NCBI GenBank assembly: GCA_963703565.1
Contig: CAVPEW010000045.1
Coordinates: 1 to 29,259, forward strand
Direction: 5' to 3'
Source: CAVPEW01 sp963703565
GTDB taxonomy: Bacteria; Actinomycetota; Acidimicrobiia; Acidimicrobiales; VFJN01
DNA: 29,259 nt
Of this stretch, positions 10,033 to 25,683 are shown one piece after another. Made by a program: the position numbers and the translations under genes. Position 1 is the stretch's first letter. Each line of letters begins with the position of its first letter. The notes below the pieces were generated by a model. The model was not told the DNA's origin, did not search any database, and worked only from the letters and a program-made list of their open reading frames with translations.

Positions 10033-13000
10033 TCAGCTACCCATCTGGGCCCGCCGGCGTCGGTCTCCGGCGAGGACGAGCGCCCCACCGATGATGAGCA
10101 GGCCACTCGAGACCAGGACCAGGGCCGAGGCGTCGATGCCGGTGCGAGGCAGGCTCACGCCGAGCACCTGGGGCGGCGACTTGGGCGGCACCTCCGACAG
10201 CACCAAGGTGATCGTGGCATCGTCGTCATCGGTCACGGTCTTGCCCAGTACGTCGGCACCGGTGGCGGTGGCGACGTTTCGCACGGCGCTGTCGGCGGCC
10301 ACGACCATCGTCTTGGTGAGGGTGGAGGACTCGCCCACGCCCAGCTCGGAGATGGTGCCGATCTCGCCGAGGATGTCGTCGGTGACGACCACCTCGAACA
10401 GGGTGGTGTTGCCGGTGTTGGTCACCACGTAGGTGAACGTCACCGTCTGGCCGATCGCCGGCGTGTCGTCGTCGACGGTCTTGACCACCTCTATCGCGGG
10501 CTCGATCAGCTCGACCTGGTGGGGATCCTCGTCGCTGGTCGGGCGAGCGAACTCGTCCTGGGCGGCGATGGACCCGACGTTCAGGGCGAAGTCGGTGCCG
10601 TCGATCTGCACGACGTCGTCCACGGTGATGAGGCGGGTGCAGGTGAAGGTCCACACCTCGCCGCTCACGAACGCCTCCTGCTCGGAGTCCCAGGTGCCGG
10701 CGGCGAGCACACCATCGCCGTCACCGTCGTCGACGACCACGATGCTGTCCGCGTCGCACTCCGGGTCGACCAGGTCTCCACGCAGGTCGCCCTCGGTGAG
10801 GGCGCTGACGAGGTCCTCGCCGCCGACGTTGGTCACCGTGAACTCGTAGGTGACGGTGTCGCCCACGTGGGCCAGGGTGTCACCCGTCTTGTCCACATCG
10901 ATGCCCAGGGGGCACCGGACCCGGCTGGTCGCCGTGGCCGTGACCGGGGCGTCGTTGTCGGCGTCCGCGGTCGCGGTGTTCTCGTAGGTGGCGCAGTCGG
11001 CCTCGTCGGTGACGGCCGTCAGCGTGACGACGAGACTCTCACCAGCGGCGAGGTCGAGCGGACCGCAGCTCAGGGTGCCGGCCACGATGTCGCAGTCGGC
11101 GCTGTCGGCGGCCCAGGCCACACCCGCCGGCAGCGGGTCGGTGATCGTGAGGCCCAGCGCCGTGCCCGGCCCGTTGTTGGTCGCCGTGATGGTGAAGGAC
11201 AGGTCGTCGCCGGCGTCGACCACCGGAGCCCCGGCGACCTTGGTCAGACCGAGGTCGGGGCACTGGACCGTCACCGAGTCCGACGCTGTGACCGGGCCGG
11301 TGTTGCTCCCGTCCGCAGTCGCAGTGTTGGGCAGGGTGGCCGTGGCGCACGCTTCGCCGACCAGCGGGGTCGGGCTGGTCAGGTGCACCGAGAACGAGTC
11401 ACCGGCTGCCAGGTCGCCCAGGTCGCAGGTAAGGGTCTCGTCCCCGAGGTTGCCGCTGATGGAGCACTCCTCGACCGCCGGCGCGAGCGACCAGTCGATC
11501 TCGAAGTCCTCGCCCGCGGGCAACGGATCGTCGAGCATCACGCCCTTGGCGGTGCCCGGCCCCGTGTTGCTCACCGTGATGGTGAACCCGATGGGCTCAC
11601 CGGCCGAGACTGTGCCCGCATCGGCCTGCTTGGCGATGTTGAGACCCGGGCACTGGATGGCCGTCGCGGCGCTGGCCGTGATCGGCGCGTGGTTGGACGC
11701 GTCGGCCGTGGCCGTGTTCGGCAGGGTCGCCGAGGTGCAGGTGCCGTCGGGCCCGACGGTGTCGCTGCTCACGTGCACCGAGAAGGAGGCGTCGTCGCCC
11801 AGGGTGACCGGCCCGCAGGCCAGAACCTCGGAACCGACCGCACCGGTCACGGTGCAGGAGGCGCCGCCGGTCTGGCCGGAGACGGTCCAGTTCACGCCGA
11901 ACGCAGCGCTCGCCGGCAGCGGATCGTTCAGGGTGGTGCCCAAAGCGGTGCCGGGCCCGTTGTTCGTCACCGTGACGGTGAACCCGATGGGCTCACCGGC
12001 CGAGACTGCCGAGTCGTCGGCCACCTTGGTGACGACCAGGTTCGGGCACTGCACGGTCACCCGGTCGGTCGCCTGCACGGGATCGTCGTTGCTGGCGTCC
12101 GCGGTCGCGGTGTTGGACAGCACGGCGGAGGTGCAGGCCACACCGAGGGGCGTGGTCGGGCTGGTGATGTGCACCGAGAAGGAGGCGTCGTCGCCCAGGG
12201 TGACCGGCCCGCAGGCCAGAACCTCCGAACCAACCGCACCGGTCACGGTGCAGGACGCGCCGCCGGCCTGGCCGGCGATCGACCAGTCGATCCCGTCACC
12301 AGCGGGCAGCGGATCGTTCAGCGTCGTCGACAGTGCCGCGCCGGGACCGTTGTTGGTCACGGTGACCGTGAAGCCGATCGGCTGACCCGCCGAGACGGTC
12401 CCCGCGTCGGCGACCTTGGTGATCACCAGGTCCGGGCACTGCACGGTGATGCGAGCGGTGCTGGTGTTGTTGGCCAGCGCCGCCGAGGACTCGTTGGTCG
12501 ACGAGACGGTCGCCGTGTTGGTGAGGACACCGCAGTCAGCGGGATCGGTGGTTCCCGAGACGGTGACGGTGCGGCTCGACCCCGCCGGGAGGTCACCGAA
12601 GGCGCAGGTGAGGGACTGGCCCGAGATCGAGCAGGAAGCGCTGTCCTCGGTCCAGGCGACACCGGCGGGCAACGGGTCGGACAGGGTCACGCCGTAGGCG
12701 GTACCCGGTCCGGCGTTGGCCACCACGATGGTGAAGCTGGCTGTCTCACCGGCGTCGATCGTGCCCTTGGCGGCGGTCTTGAGGACGCTGACGTCGGGGC
12801 AGCGCACCGTGATCGTGTCGGTTGAGGTGTTGTTGTCGTCGGCGCCGGGTGCCTCGTTGGACGCGGCCACCACCGCCGTGTTGGTCAGGACCCCACAATC
12901 GGCGGGGTCGGTTGTGCCCGACACGGTCACCGTGCGGGTTCCGGCGGCGGCGATGCTGCCGAAGTTGCAGGTCAGGACCTGGCCGGACGTACCGGTGTCG

Positions 13001-15564
13001 GGTGCGATCGAGCAGCTATCGGCGTTGGCCCCACCGACCGCCCAGTCGATCCCGTCGGGCAGCGAGTCGGTCAGGACGACGCCCTGGGCCGGCACCGTCG
13101 AGGAAAGGTTGGTGACGGTGATCCCGAACGCCGCGTTGTCGGTGGCGTTGATGGGATCGGCGACCGCGACCTTCGCGACGGTGACGTCGGCGCAGTCGAC
13201 GGTGATCCGGGCGCCGTCGCTCACCGGGTCGTCGTTGCCGGCGTCGGCGGTGGCCGTGTTGGGCAGGGGCCCGCAGTCACCGCTGTCGGTGCTGCCCGAG
13301 ACGGTCACCGTCTTGGAGCCTCCCGACGCGAGGTTGCCGAACGAGCAGGACAGGACCTGGTCATCGGTGCCCACGTTCGGGGCGATCGAGCAGGTGTCGT
13401 CGCCGTCGGGCGAGGTGATCGTCGCCGACCAGTCGATGCCGTCGGGCAGCGGATCCGACAGGGTCACCGCGTTGGCGCGGCCTGGCCCGGCGTTGGACAC
13501 CACGATCGTGTAGGTCGCCGTCTGGCCCGGGAAGACCCGGCCGTCGTCGGGCGACTTCACGATGTGCAGGTCCGGCAGCAGGATGGTGACGACGTGGTCG
13601 TCGGTGTCGCTGGCGGTCCGGCCGTAGCGGTCGGTTCCCTGGACGCGGGCCCGATTCTTGAGCACCGCGCCGTCGTTGTCGGTGGCGTCGGCCATGGTGA
13701 CCACGTGGGTGCACGAATAGGCCCAACGCTCACCGTTCTCGAGCCAGTTGGCTCCGAGGGGCCCGACGTTCTCCTTGTTGGTCAGCGTGAGGGCGCTGGC
13801 AGTGCAGCGGTCCGCGAAGTCGGGCGCCGAGACGACCTCGGTGACGGCCACGCTGGTGAGGGGCTGCAGGTCGACGTCGTCGGTGGTGTCGAAGGGCAGG
13901 TTCCCGAGACCGACCGTGAAGGTGTAGGTGATGGTGTCACCCACGTTGGCCGTGTCGGGGCCGACCTTGTCGATCGACACGTTCAGCGGATCGGCTGGGT
14001 CGCGGTAGGTCACCGAGGCCACGGCCGGGCTGTCGGAGTTGACGGTCACCGTGGGCGACTGGCCCACGTCTAGCCCGGCGGGCACCGTGGTGGCGTCCTC
14101 GACGACGCTGTAGGTGCCGAAGGGCACCTGGGTGATGGTGCAGGACGGGTCGGTGCTGGCCGAGGTGAGGGCCAGGGTGCAGGTGGCGTTGGAGCCATCG
14201 CGGCGCTTGACCACCGCTCCGTTGCTGCGCAGCTCGAAGCGGATCCCGTTGAGGTAGCTGAGGTCGGACAGCTGCAAGACGTCGCCGTTGCCGTCCACGA
14301 CGGCCTTGGTGACCTTGACGCTGCCGGTGCGCAGCGTGTTGACGAAGGGCGTGGCGGTCAGGTCGACGTCTGCGAAGGCGGCGATCGTGACCTTCTGGGG
14401 CAGGTCGCTGTCAGCGGTGTAGCCAGCGCCCAGGTTCAGCTCGTTGATCCAGTAGTCACCGGCGGGCACCTTCGGGAAGGTGCAGATGCCAGCGGCGTCG
14501 GTCGTGCACACCAGGTCCTGCGCGGGAGTGGTGGGCAAGGTGGCCAGCGGCGTGCCGGCCAGCGCGGCCGCCTGGGAGCCGAACAGGCCGAACTGGATGC
14601 CGGCCATGGGCTGGCCCAGGTCGTCGACCTTCTTGATCTTGAGCGAGCCGCAGTTGGACAGGTCGATGCCCAGCGACGGGAAGTTGTCGTGCAGCTGTGA
14701 GCTGCCCGACTCGCCCGAGCTACGGGTGCGGATGTTGGCCGCGCCCAGGCCGGGGCAGCTGAGCACCGGGCCGACATTGACGCCCGAACCCCGGAGGGCC
14801 TTCTCGAGCTTGAACAGGTCGATGGCCGCCTCACCCATGTCGCGGGCATCAACGGAGGTCGGAAGCCCCTTGGCGGCCACGATCGCCGAGATCGACGAGG
14901 GCACGTCCACCTCGGCCGGGTTGGTTATGGCGTTGGCCACACCGGCGGGCACATCGAATGGCACAAGGGCGCTGCCGCTCCATACCGATGCCTCGAGATC
15001 CGCTTGGTCACTGCCCCCGGGGAAGTTGAAGTACAGGACCAGGTCGCCCGGGGTGCGATCGTTGACCGGGCTGCAGGTGTTGATCGGGTTCTGGTTGAGC
15101 TCGATGACGACGTTGGTGTTGCCCTGCGCCTTGTTGCGCACGTAGGAGAAGGCGACGCTGGCGTTGTCGATCGACAGGGACGGGTAGGCGAGGATGTACT
15201 TGATGTCGTCCTTGAGCGGATCGTCGCCCGAGTCGGCGGCGCAGCCCCAGGTGGACCGGTCCTCTTCCTTGGCGCCACCCACGTAGCCCTGGTCGCCCGG
15301 ACCGTTGGGATCGGGCGTCTGCAGGTCGTCGTCGAAGGTCAGGCGGTTGGCCAGGTCGGCCACGCCGCCCCAGTCGATGGCGGGGTCGGCGTCATCGGCG
15401 AAGTTGCCGTCGATCTCGAAGTTGCCGACCGAGGATCCCGACCCGATCGGATCGGCCTGCGCGAACGGCGTCGCGATCCCGAACAGCGTGCCGAGCAGGC
15501 CCAGCAGGATGAGGAACGCGCCAGCCTTGCGCTGGCGCCGCGAAACCGCCCGATTTGCCACCAC
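10033..15564 (-). CDS. Sortase-anchored surface protein with SpaA-like and DUF11 repeats
   Basis: This is an 1,843-residue protein predicted to be exported and covalently attached to the cell wall. A basic N-terminus and hydrophobic stretch (residues 14-30) end at an AQA-D cleavage site near 37. Residues 38-305 (NFEIDGNFADDADPAIDWGG, GDLVLYFNFPGG) resemble the N-terminal module of other actinobacterial DUF11 proteins. Two SpaA/Cna-B-like domains follow at about 305-412 and 413-521 (SLKIKKVDDLGQPMAGIQF; TGSVKVTK). Ten DUF11-type repeats of 100-140 residues span 525-1789, many with the NNGPGTA...DPLPAG core. The C-terminus has LPRTG at 1805-1809, a membrane helix at 1812-1833 and RRRR. The GTG start has GGAGG six bases upstream. 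The frame is unbroken over 5.5 kb. Likely roles are adhesion or a wall stalk; the ligand is unknown, and no sortase gene is in the window. Confidence 0.9.
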   Translation of the reverse strand: MVANRAVSRRQRKAGAFLILLGLLGTLFGIATPFAQADPIGSGSSVGNFEIDGNFADDADPAIDWGGVADLANRLTFDDDLQTPDPNGPGDQGYVGGAKEEDRSTWGCAADSGDDPLKDDIKYILAYPSLSIDNASVAFSYVRNKAQGNTNVVIELNQNPINTCSPVNDRTPGDLVLYFNFPGGSDQADLEASVWSGSALVPFDVPAGVANAITNPAEVDVPSSISAIVAAKGLPTSVDARDMGEAAIDLFKLEKALRGSGVNVGPVLSCPGLGAANIRTRSSGESGSSQLHDNFPSLGIDLSNCGSLKIKKVDDLGQPMAGIQFGLFGSQAAALAGTPLATLPTTPAQDLVCTTDAAGICTFPKVPAGDYWINELNLGAGYTADSDLPQKVTIAAFADVDLTATPFVNTLRTGSVKVTKAVVDGNGDVLQLSDLSYLNGIRFELRSNGAVVKRRDGSNATCTLALTSASTDPSCTITQVPFGTYSVVEDATTVPAGLDVGQSPTVTVNSDSPAVASVTYRDPADPLNVSIDKVGPDTANVGDTITYTFTVGLGNLPFDTTDDVDLQPLTSVAVTEVVSAPDFADRCTASALTLTNKENVGPLGANWLENGERWAYSCTHVVTMADATDNDGAVLKNRARVQGTDRYGRTASDTDDHVVTILLPDLHIVKSPDDGRVFPGQTATYTIVVSNAGPGRANAVTLSDPLPDGIDWSATITSPDGDDTCSIAPNVGTDDQVLSCSFGNLASGGSKTVTVSGSTDSGDCGPLPNTATADAGNDDPVSDGARITVDCADVTVAKVAVADPINATDNAAFGITVTNLSSTVPAQGVVLTDSLPDGIDWAVGGANADSCSIAPDTGTSGQVLTCNFGSIAAAGTRTVTVSGTTDPADCGVLTNTAVVAASNEAPGADDNNTSTDTITVRCPDVSVLKTAAKGTIDAGETASFTIVVANAGPGTAYGVTLSDPLPAGVAWTEDSASCSISGQSLTCAFGDLPAGSSRTVTVSGTTDPADCGVLTNTATVSSTNESSAALANNTSTARITVQCPDLVITKVADAGTVSAGQPIGFTVTVTNNGPGAALSTTLNDPLPAGDGIDWSIAGQAGGASCTVTGAVGSEVLACGPVTLGDDASFSVHITSPTTPLGVACTSAVLSNTATADASNDDPVQATDRVTVQCPNLVVTKVADDSAVSAGEPIGFTVTVTNNGPGTALGTTLNDPLPASAAFGVNWTVSGQTGGASCTVTGAVGSEVLACGPVTLGDDASFSVHVSSDTVGPDGTCTSATLPNTATADASNHAPITASAATAIQCPGLNIAKQADAGTVSAGEPIGFTITVSNTGPGTAKGVMLDDPLPAGEDFEIDWSLAPAVEECSISGNLGDETLTCDLGDLAAGDSFSVHLTSPTPLVGEACATATLPNTATADGSNTGPVTASDSVTVQCPDLGLTKVAGAPVVDAGDDLSFTITATNNGPGTALGLTITDPLPAGVAWAADSADCDIVAGTLSCGPLDLAAGESLVVTLTAVTDEADCATYENTATADADNDAPVTATATSRVRCPLGIDVDKTGDTLAHVGDTVTYEFTVTNVGGEDLVSALTEGDLRGDLVDPECDADSIVVVDDGDGDGVLAAGTWDSEQEAFVSGEVWTFTCTRLITVDDVVQIDGTDFALNVGSIAAQDEFARPTSDEDPHQVELIEPAIEVVKTVDDDTPAIGQTVTFTYVVTNTGNTTLFEVVVTDDILGEIGTISELGVGESSTLTKTMVVAADSAVRNVATATGADVLGKTVTDDDDATITLVLSEVPPKSPPQVLGVSLPRTGIDASALVLVSSGLLIIGGALVLAGDRRRRAQMGS
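11773..11879 (-). repeat. Near-identical DUF11 block, copy 1 (pairs with 12169-12275)
   Basis: This 107-nt block matches 12169-12275 with four mismatches and no gap, at a spacing of 396 nt (132 codons). It encodes the second half of the fifth true DUF11 core (EVLACGPVTLGDDASFSVH). Such high nucleotide identity inside an otherwise divergent repeat array suggests recent duplication or gene conversion between neighbouring repeats. Confidence 0.85.
12169..12275 (-). repeat. Near-identical DUF11 block, copy 2 (pairs with 11773-11879)
   Basis: This is the partner of the block at 11773-11879, with 103 of 107 positions identical. It encodes GASCTVTGAVGSEVLACGPV and the following residues of the preceding repeat. 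The flanking halves of the two repeats are more divergent. Confidence 0.85.
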
Positions 15565-15662
15565 GTCCGCCCTCCAAAGGCTTGGAACTGTGATGGGGCC
15601 GGTTTCACGCTCGCTCCACCGCGGCCATACGTGACCAATTCGCCCGCGGTTTCAACGCATCC

Positions 15663-15686
15663 CCACTGAGAGATCGCTCTCAGTGG
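15663..15686 (-). promoter_or_regulatory. Perfect palindrome at the surface-protein promoter (possible operator)
   Basis: Ten-base perfect arms (CCACTGAGAG and its complement) flank a 4-nt centre. The palindrome begins 5 nt downstream of the candidate -10 box, so it covers the expected transcription start. It could be a repressor site or a 5' stem-loop of the mRNA. No regulator gene is adjacent, so the assignment is inference. Confidence 0.5.
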
Positions 15687-15691
15687 CGGGA

Positions 15692-15720
15692 ACTCTACGC
15701 GCTCTGGACCGACTTGTCAC
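15692..15720 (-). promoter_or_regulatory. Candidate promoter of the DUF11 surface-protein gene
   Basis: On the minus strand, GTGACA (15715-15720; five of six to TTGACA) and TAGAGT (15692-15697; fits TAnnnT) are separated by exactly 17 nt. The predicted transcript would have a leader of about 120 nt before the GTG start at 15564. Confidence 0.5.
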
Positions 15721-15783
15721 GCTCCGTAGCGAAATCGTCTATGAGCAGGGGGAGAGCACGCGGTGGGAGCCAGGGGCCGGAGC

Positions 15784-15817
15784 GACACGACCCGTCGCAC
15801 CCGCGGCGGGTCGTGTC
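15784..15817 (-). terminator. Terminator-like hairpin after rpoC
   Basis: Perfect 11-bp arms (15784-15794 and 15807-15817) enclose a 12-nt loop immediately after the rpoC stop codon. No U-tract follows. Its position suggests transcription termination of the rpoBC operon, so the surface protein would be a separate unit. Confidence 0.65.
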
Positions 15818-15820
15818 ACC

Positions 15821-19750
<3,930 letters not shown>

Positions 19751-19751
19751 C

Positions 19752-23363
<3,612 letters not shown>

Positions 23364-23545
23364 TGAAGCTCCTCAGGTGCACGAGGGGTGGCCACCGAAC
23401 CCCGCCTGCGCGCGCTCCACCATCGCGAAGGGACGACGAAGCAGGGGGCGAGACGCACGGCAACTGCCGAGACTACGCCGCGACGTGCAGGAGGGCAACC
23501 AGCCGCGACGACATAGACGGGGCCGGGGCCCTGACGAATGGCGGC

Positions 23546-23574
23546 ACGGTAACGAACGGCCCGACATCGGTCAA
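23546..23574 (-). promoter_or_regulatory. Candidate internal promoter for rpoBC
   Basis: On the minus strand, TTGACC (23569-23574) and TACCGT (23546-23551) are separated by 17 nt, a good sigma-70-type pair with a TAnnnT -10 box. It lies about 180 nt upstream of the rpoB start in the 327-nt gap after rplL. Apart from this and the hairpin at 23656-23680, I see nothing recognisable in the gap. Confidence 0.5.
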
Positions 23575-23655
23575 GGTCTTGCGGCCCTGCGACGCCCGGC
23601 CCCACGTCGCCCGACCCAGCCCCTCGGGACCGGGTCGGGCGGCGCGGCCAGGATC

Positions 23656-23680
23656 ATCCGGCCCGCCCGGCGGGCCGGAT
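23656..23680 (-). terminator. Strong hairpin between rplL and rpoB (attenuator or terminator)
   Basis: Twelve-base perfect arms around a single central base form a 25-nt, very GC-rich palindrome. It lies 11 nt downstream of the repaired rplL stop. No U-tract follows. Partial termination or RNA processing between rplJL and rpoBC is known in other bacteria and would explain the excess of L7/L12 over polymerase. Here it is inferred. Confidence 0.55.
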
Positions 23681-23690
23681 GACGGCTGGA

Positions 23691-24079
23691 CTACTTGGCT
23701 CGACCGTGCCCCCGGCGCCCTCGAGGGCCTCCTTGGCCTTCTCGGCGTCCGCCTTGGAGGCCTTCTCGAGCACCGTCTTGGGTGCGCCGTCGACGAGGTC
23801 CTTGGCCTCCTTGAGTCCCAGGTTGGTCAGCGTCCGGACCTCCTTGATGACCTGGATCTTCTTGTCGCCCGCGGCGGTCAGCACCACGTCGAACTCGTCC
23901 CTTTCCTCCTCGGCCTCGGCCGGGACGCCACCGCCGGCGGCGGCCGGCGCAGCAACCGCGACCGGAGCCGCGGCGCTGACACCGAAGCGCTCCTCGAACT
24001 CCTTCAGCAGCTCGGACAGCTCGAGCACGGTCATCGCCGCGATCCCGTCGAGGATCTCGTCTTTGGTGAGAGTGGCCAT
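23691..24079 (-). CDS. rplL: 50S ribosomal protein L7/L12 (one frameshift at the end)
   Basis: L7/L12 forms the flexible stalk that recruits translation GTPases. The frame starts MATLTKDEILDGIAAMTVLE at 24079 with GGAGA upstream. It has an N-terminal dimerisation domain, an Ala/Pro-rich hinge (AAPVAVAAPAAAGGG) and a C-terminal domain with KKIQVIKEVRTLTNLGLKEA and KDLVDGAPKTV. As written, it runs past the natural end into the downstream hairpin and stops at 23654. Restoring one missing base near 23697 gives TVExK and a TAG at 23691. That makes exactly 390 nt and 129 residues. It lies 6 nt after rplJ. Confidence 0.95.
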
Positions 24080-24085
24080 CGTCTC

Positions 24086-24700
24086 CTACTCCTGGGTCGT
24101 GCCGCTGCCCTCGGCAGCGGCCTCGTCGGTCTCGAGGTCGGCTTGCCCGCCGCCGCCCTGCGCGACAAGGGCCGCCAAGCCGAAGGCGAGGTTCCGGGGG
24201 AGCGCCTCGAGGAGGGCAGCGAACTGCGACAACGGGGCGGCGAGCATGCCGGCCAAGCGGGCCAGCAGGACCTCGCGGGACTCCACGTCGGCCAGCGCCT
24301 GTGCTTCGGCGGCACTCAGTGTGCGGTCGCCCAGCACGCCGCCCTTGACCAACAGGGCCGGATTGGCACGGGCGAAGTCGCGCAGGGCCTTGGCCACGTC
24401 GACCGCGTCTGCGGCGTCGCCCCCCGGGCGAACGGTCACGAAGGTCAGCGCCGTCGGGCCGGACAGCAGGTCGGCGAGCTCCACGTCCGTGTCCTGCACG
24501 GCCCGGCGCACCAAGGTGTTCTTGTAGATCTTGTAATCGCCGCCCACTGGCCGCAGGGCCCGGCGAAGCTCGGCCAAGGCCGCCACGTCGAGCCCGCGGT
24601 ACTCGCTCACCAGCACGGCATCGGCAGCGTCCAGGCGGGCGCGGACCTCGTCGACCACCGCCACCTTCTCCGCTCGCGGATCGGATCCTCGCTCTGGCAT
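24086..24700 (-). CDS. rplJ: 50S ribosomal protein L10
   Basis: L10 anchors L7/L12 dimers to the stalk base and represses its own operon by binding the leader mRNA. I chose the ATG at 24700 (MPERGSDPRAEKVAVVDEV) because GAGG lies at a good distance upstream. An in-frame ATG 11 codons earlier would fall in the leader. The 204-residue protein contains SEYRGLDVAALAELRRALRP, YKIYKNTLVRRA and the AALVKGG-like LLVKGGVLGD segment. The C-terminal part (LPRNLAFGLAALVAQGGGGQ onward) is the L7/L12-binding helix plus an acidic tail. rplL follows after 6 nt. Confidence 0.96.
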   Translation of the reverse strand: MPERGSDPRAEKVAVVDEVRARLDAADAVLVSEYRGLDVAALAELRRALRPVGGDYKIYKNTLVRRAVQDTDVELADLLSGPTALTFVTVRPGGDAADAVDVAKALRDFARANPALLVKGGVLGDRTLSAAEAQALADVESREVLLARLAGMLAAPLSQFAALLEALPRNLAFGLAALVAQGGGGQADLETDEAAAEGSGTTQE

Positions 24701-24734
24701 CGTCACATCCTCGGTGTGGTTGGGCTCACGCATG

Positions 24735-24840
24735 CGCGGAGCCCCGACAGCCGAGGTGCCAGGGGTTCCGCCTGCTCAGGTGGGCCGGGGCCCGTTGTGC
24801 CCCTGACGGGGCGCCGGAGGTCTTAGGCGAGCGGTGTGTG
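24735..24840 (-). ncRNA. Probable L10 (rplJ) leader element
   Basis: The 211 nt between rplA and rplJ contain no gene. On the minus strand, a segment reading GCCTAAGACCTCCGGCGCC is followed by a small hairpin (arms of five at 24799-24803 and 24808-24812) and a GC-rich region ending in AGCAGGCGG. This resembles the AGAC...GGYGCC pattern of the L10 leader that binds L10(L12)4, and the position is exactly right. I could not fold or align it, so the limits are approximate. Confidence 0.45.
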
Positions 24841-24911
24841 GGTGGGTTGGGCGGCCGTCAACGCTACCCGAGCCAGCCCCGAGCCTCAAGCCCAGGCTCG
24901 ATCCCCGAGGG

Positions 24912-25613
24912 TCAGGGCTCGGCGTCGCGCACCCGGGCCGGGTCGACCTTGACACCGGGGCCCATCGTCGAGGCGACGCTGAGCTTGCGGAAGTACCGGC
25001 CCTTCGCCGACGCCGGCTTGGCCCGGTTCAGCTCGTCGACGACGGCACGCATGTTGTCCAGCAGCGCAGCGGAGGTGAAGGACTTCTTGCCGATCGGGAC
25101 GTGGACGTTCCCGTACCGATCGGTGCGGTACTCGACCTTGCCGCCCTTGAACTCCTCAACGGCACGGGCCGGTTCGGTGGTGACCGTTCCCGTCTTGGGG
25201 TTGGGCATCAGACCCCGCGGGCCCAGGACACGACCGAGTCGGCCGACGGCGGGCATCAGGTCTGGCGTGGCGATGGCCACGTCGAAGTCGAGCATGCCAG
25301 CCTCCACCTCAGCGGCGAGATCCTCCCCGCCGACGTGGTCGGCGCCCGCCTCGCGGGCTGCCGCCGCGGCGTCGCCGGTGGCGAACACGGCGACGCGCAC
25401 GTCGCGCCCGGTGCCCGCAGGCAGCCCGACCGTTCCCCTCACGACCTGATCGGCCTTGCGAGGATCGACGCCCAGACGGGCCACGAGCTCGACGGTCTCG
25501 TCGAACCCCGCCGAGCCCAGAGAGAGGACCACGTCCACCGCCTCGGCGGCGGTGAAGAGCCGGTCGCGGTCGTATCGCTTCAGTGCGTCGTTGTAGCGCT
25601 TGCCCGTCGCCAT
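24912..25613 (-). CDS. rplA: 50S ribosomal protein L1
   Basis: L1 forms the mobile L1 stalk that helps release deacylated tRNA from the E site. In many bacteria it also represses the rplKA operon. The 233-residue frame is intact: MATGKRYNDALKRYDRDRLF, FDETVELVARLGVDPRKADQ with GTVGLPAGTGRDVRVAVFA, and the signature ATPDLMPAVGRLGRVLGPRG followed by LMPNPKTGTVT. The C-terminal NVHVPIGKKSF region is also normal. It follows rplK by 70 nt. Confidence 0.97.
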   Translation of the reverse strand: MATGKRYNDALKRYDRDRLFTAAEAVDVVLSLGSAGFDETVELVARLGVDPRKADQVVRGTVGLPAGTGRDVRVAVFATGDAAAAAREAGADHVGGEDLAAEVEAGMLDFDVAIATPDLMPAVGRLGRVLGPRGLMPNPKTGTVTTEPARAVEEFKGGKVEYRTDRYGNVHVPIGKKSFTSAALLDNMRAVVDELNRAKPASAKGRYFRKLSVASTMGPGVKVDPARVRDAEP

Positions 25614-25683
25614 CGCTGGCTCCCTCCCGGTTGTCGGTGCGCCGCCGGGCGAGGTCGTCCCGGTCGTGCGCTCGGTTCGGCCG

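Noticed and set aside
11773..12275. CRISPR-like or satellite repeats in the surface-protein gene
   Set aside because: The repeats are about 390 nt long, in frame and protein-coding DUF11 modules, with no short spacer-repeat structure.
10033..15564. Surface-protein gene as part of an insertion sequence or integrated element
   Set aside because: No transposase, integrase, terminal inverted repeat, target duplication or att-like repeat is visible on either side, and its base composition by eye matches the surroundings.
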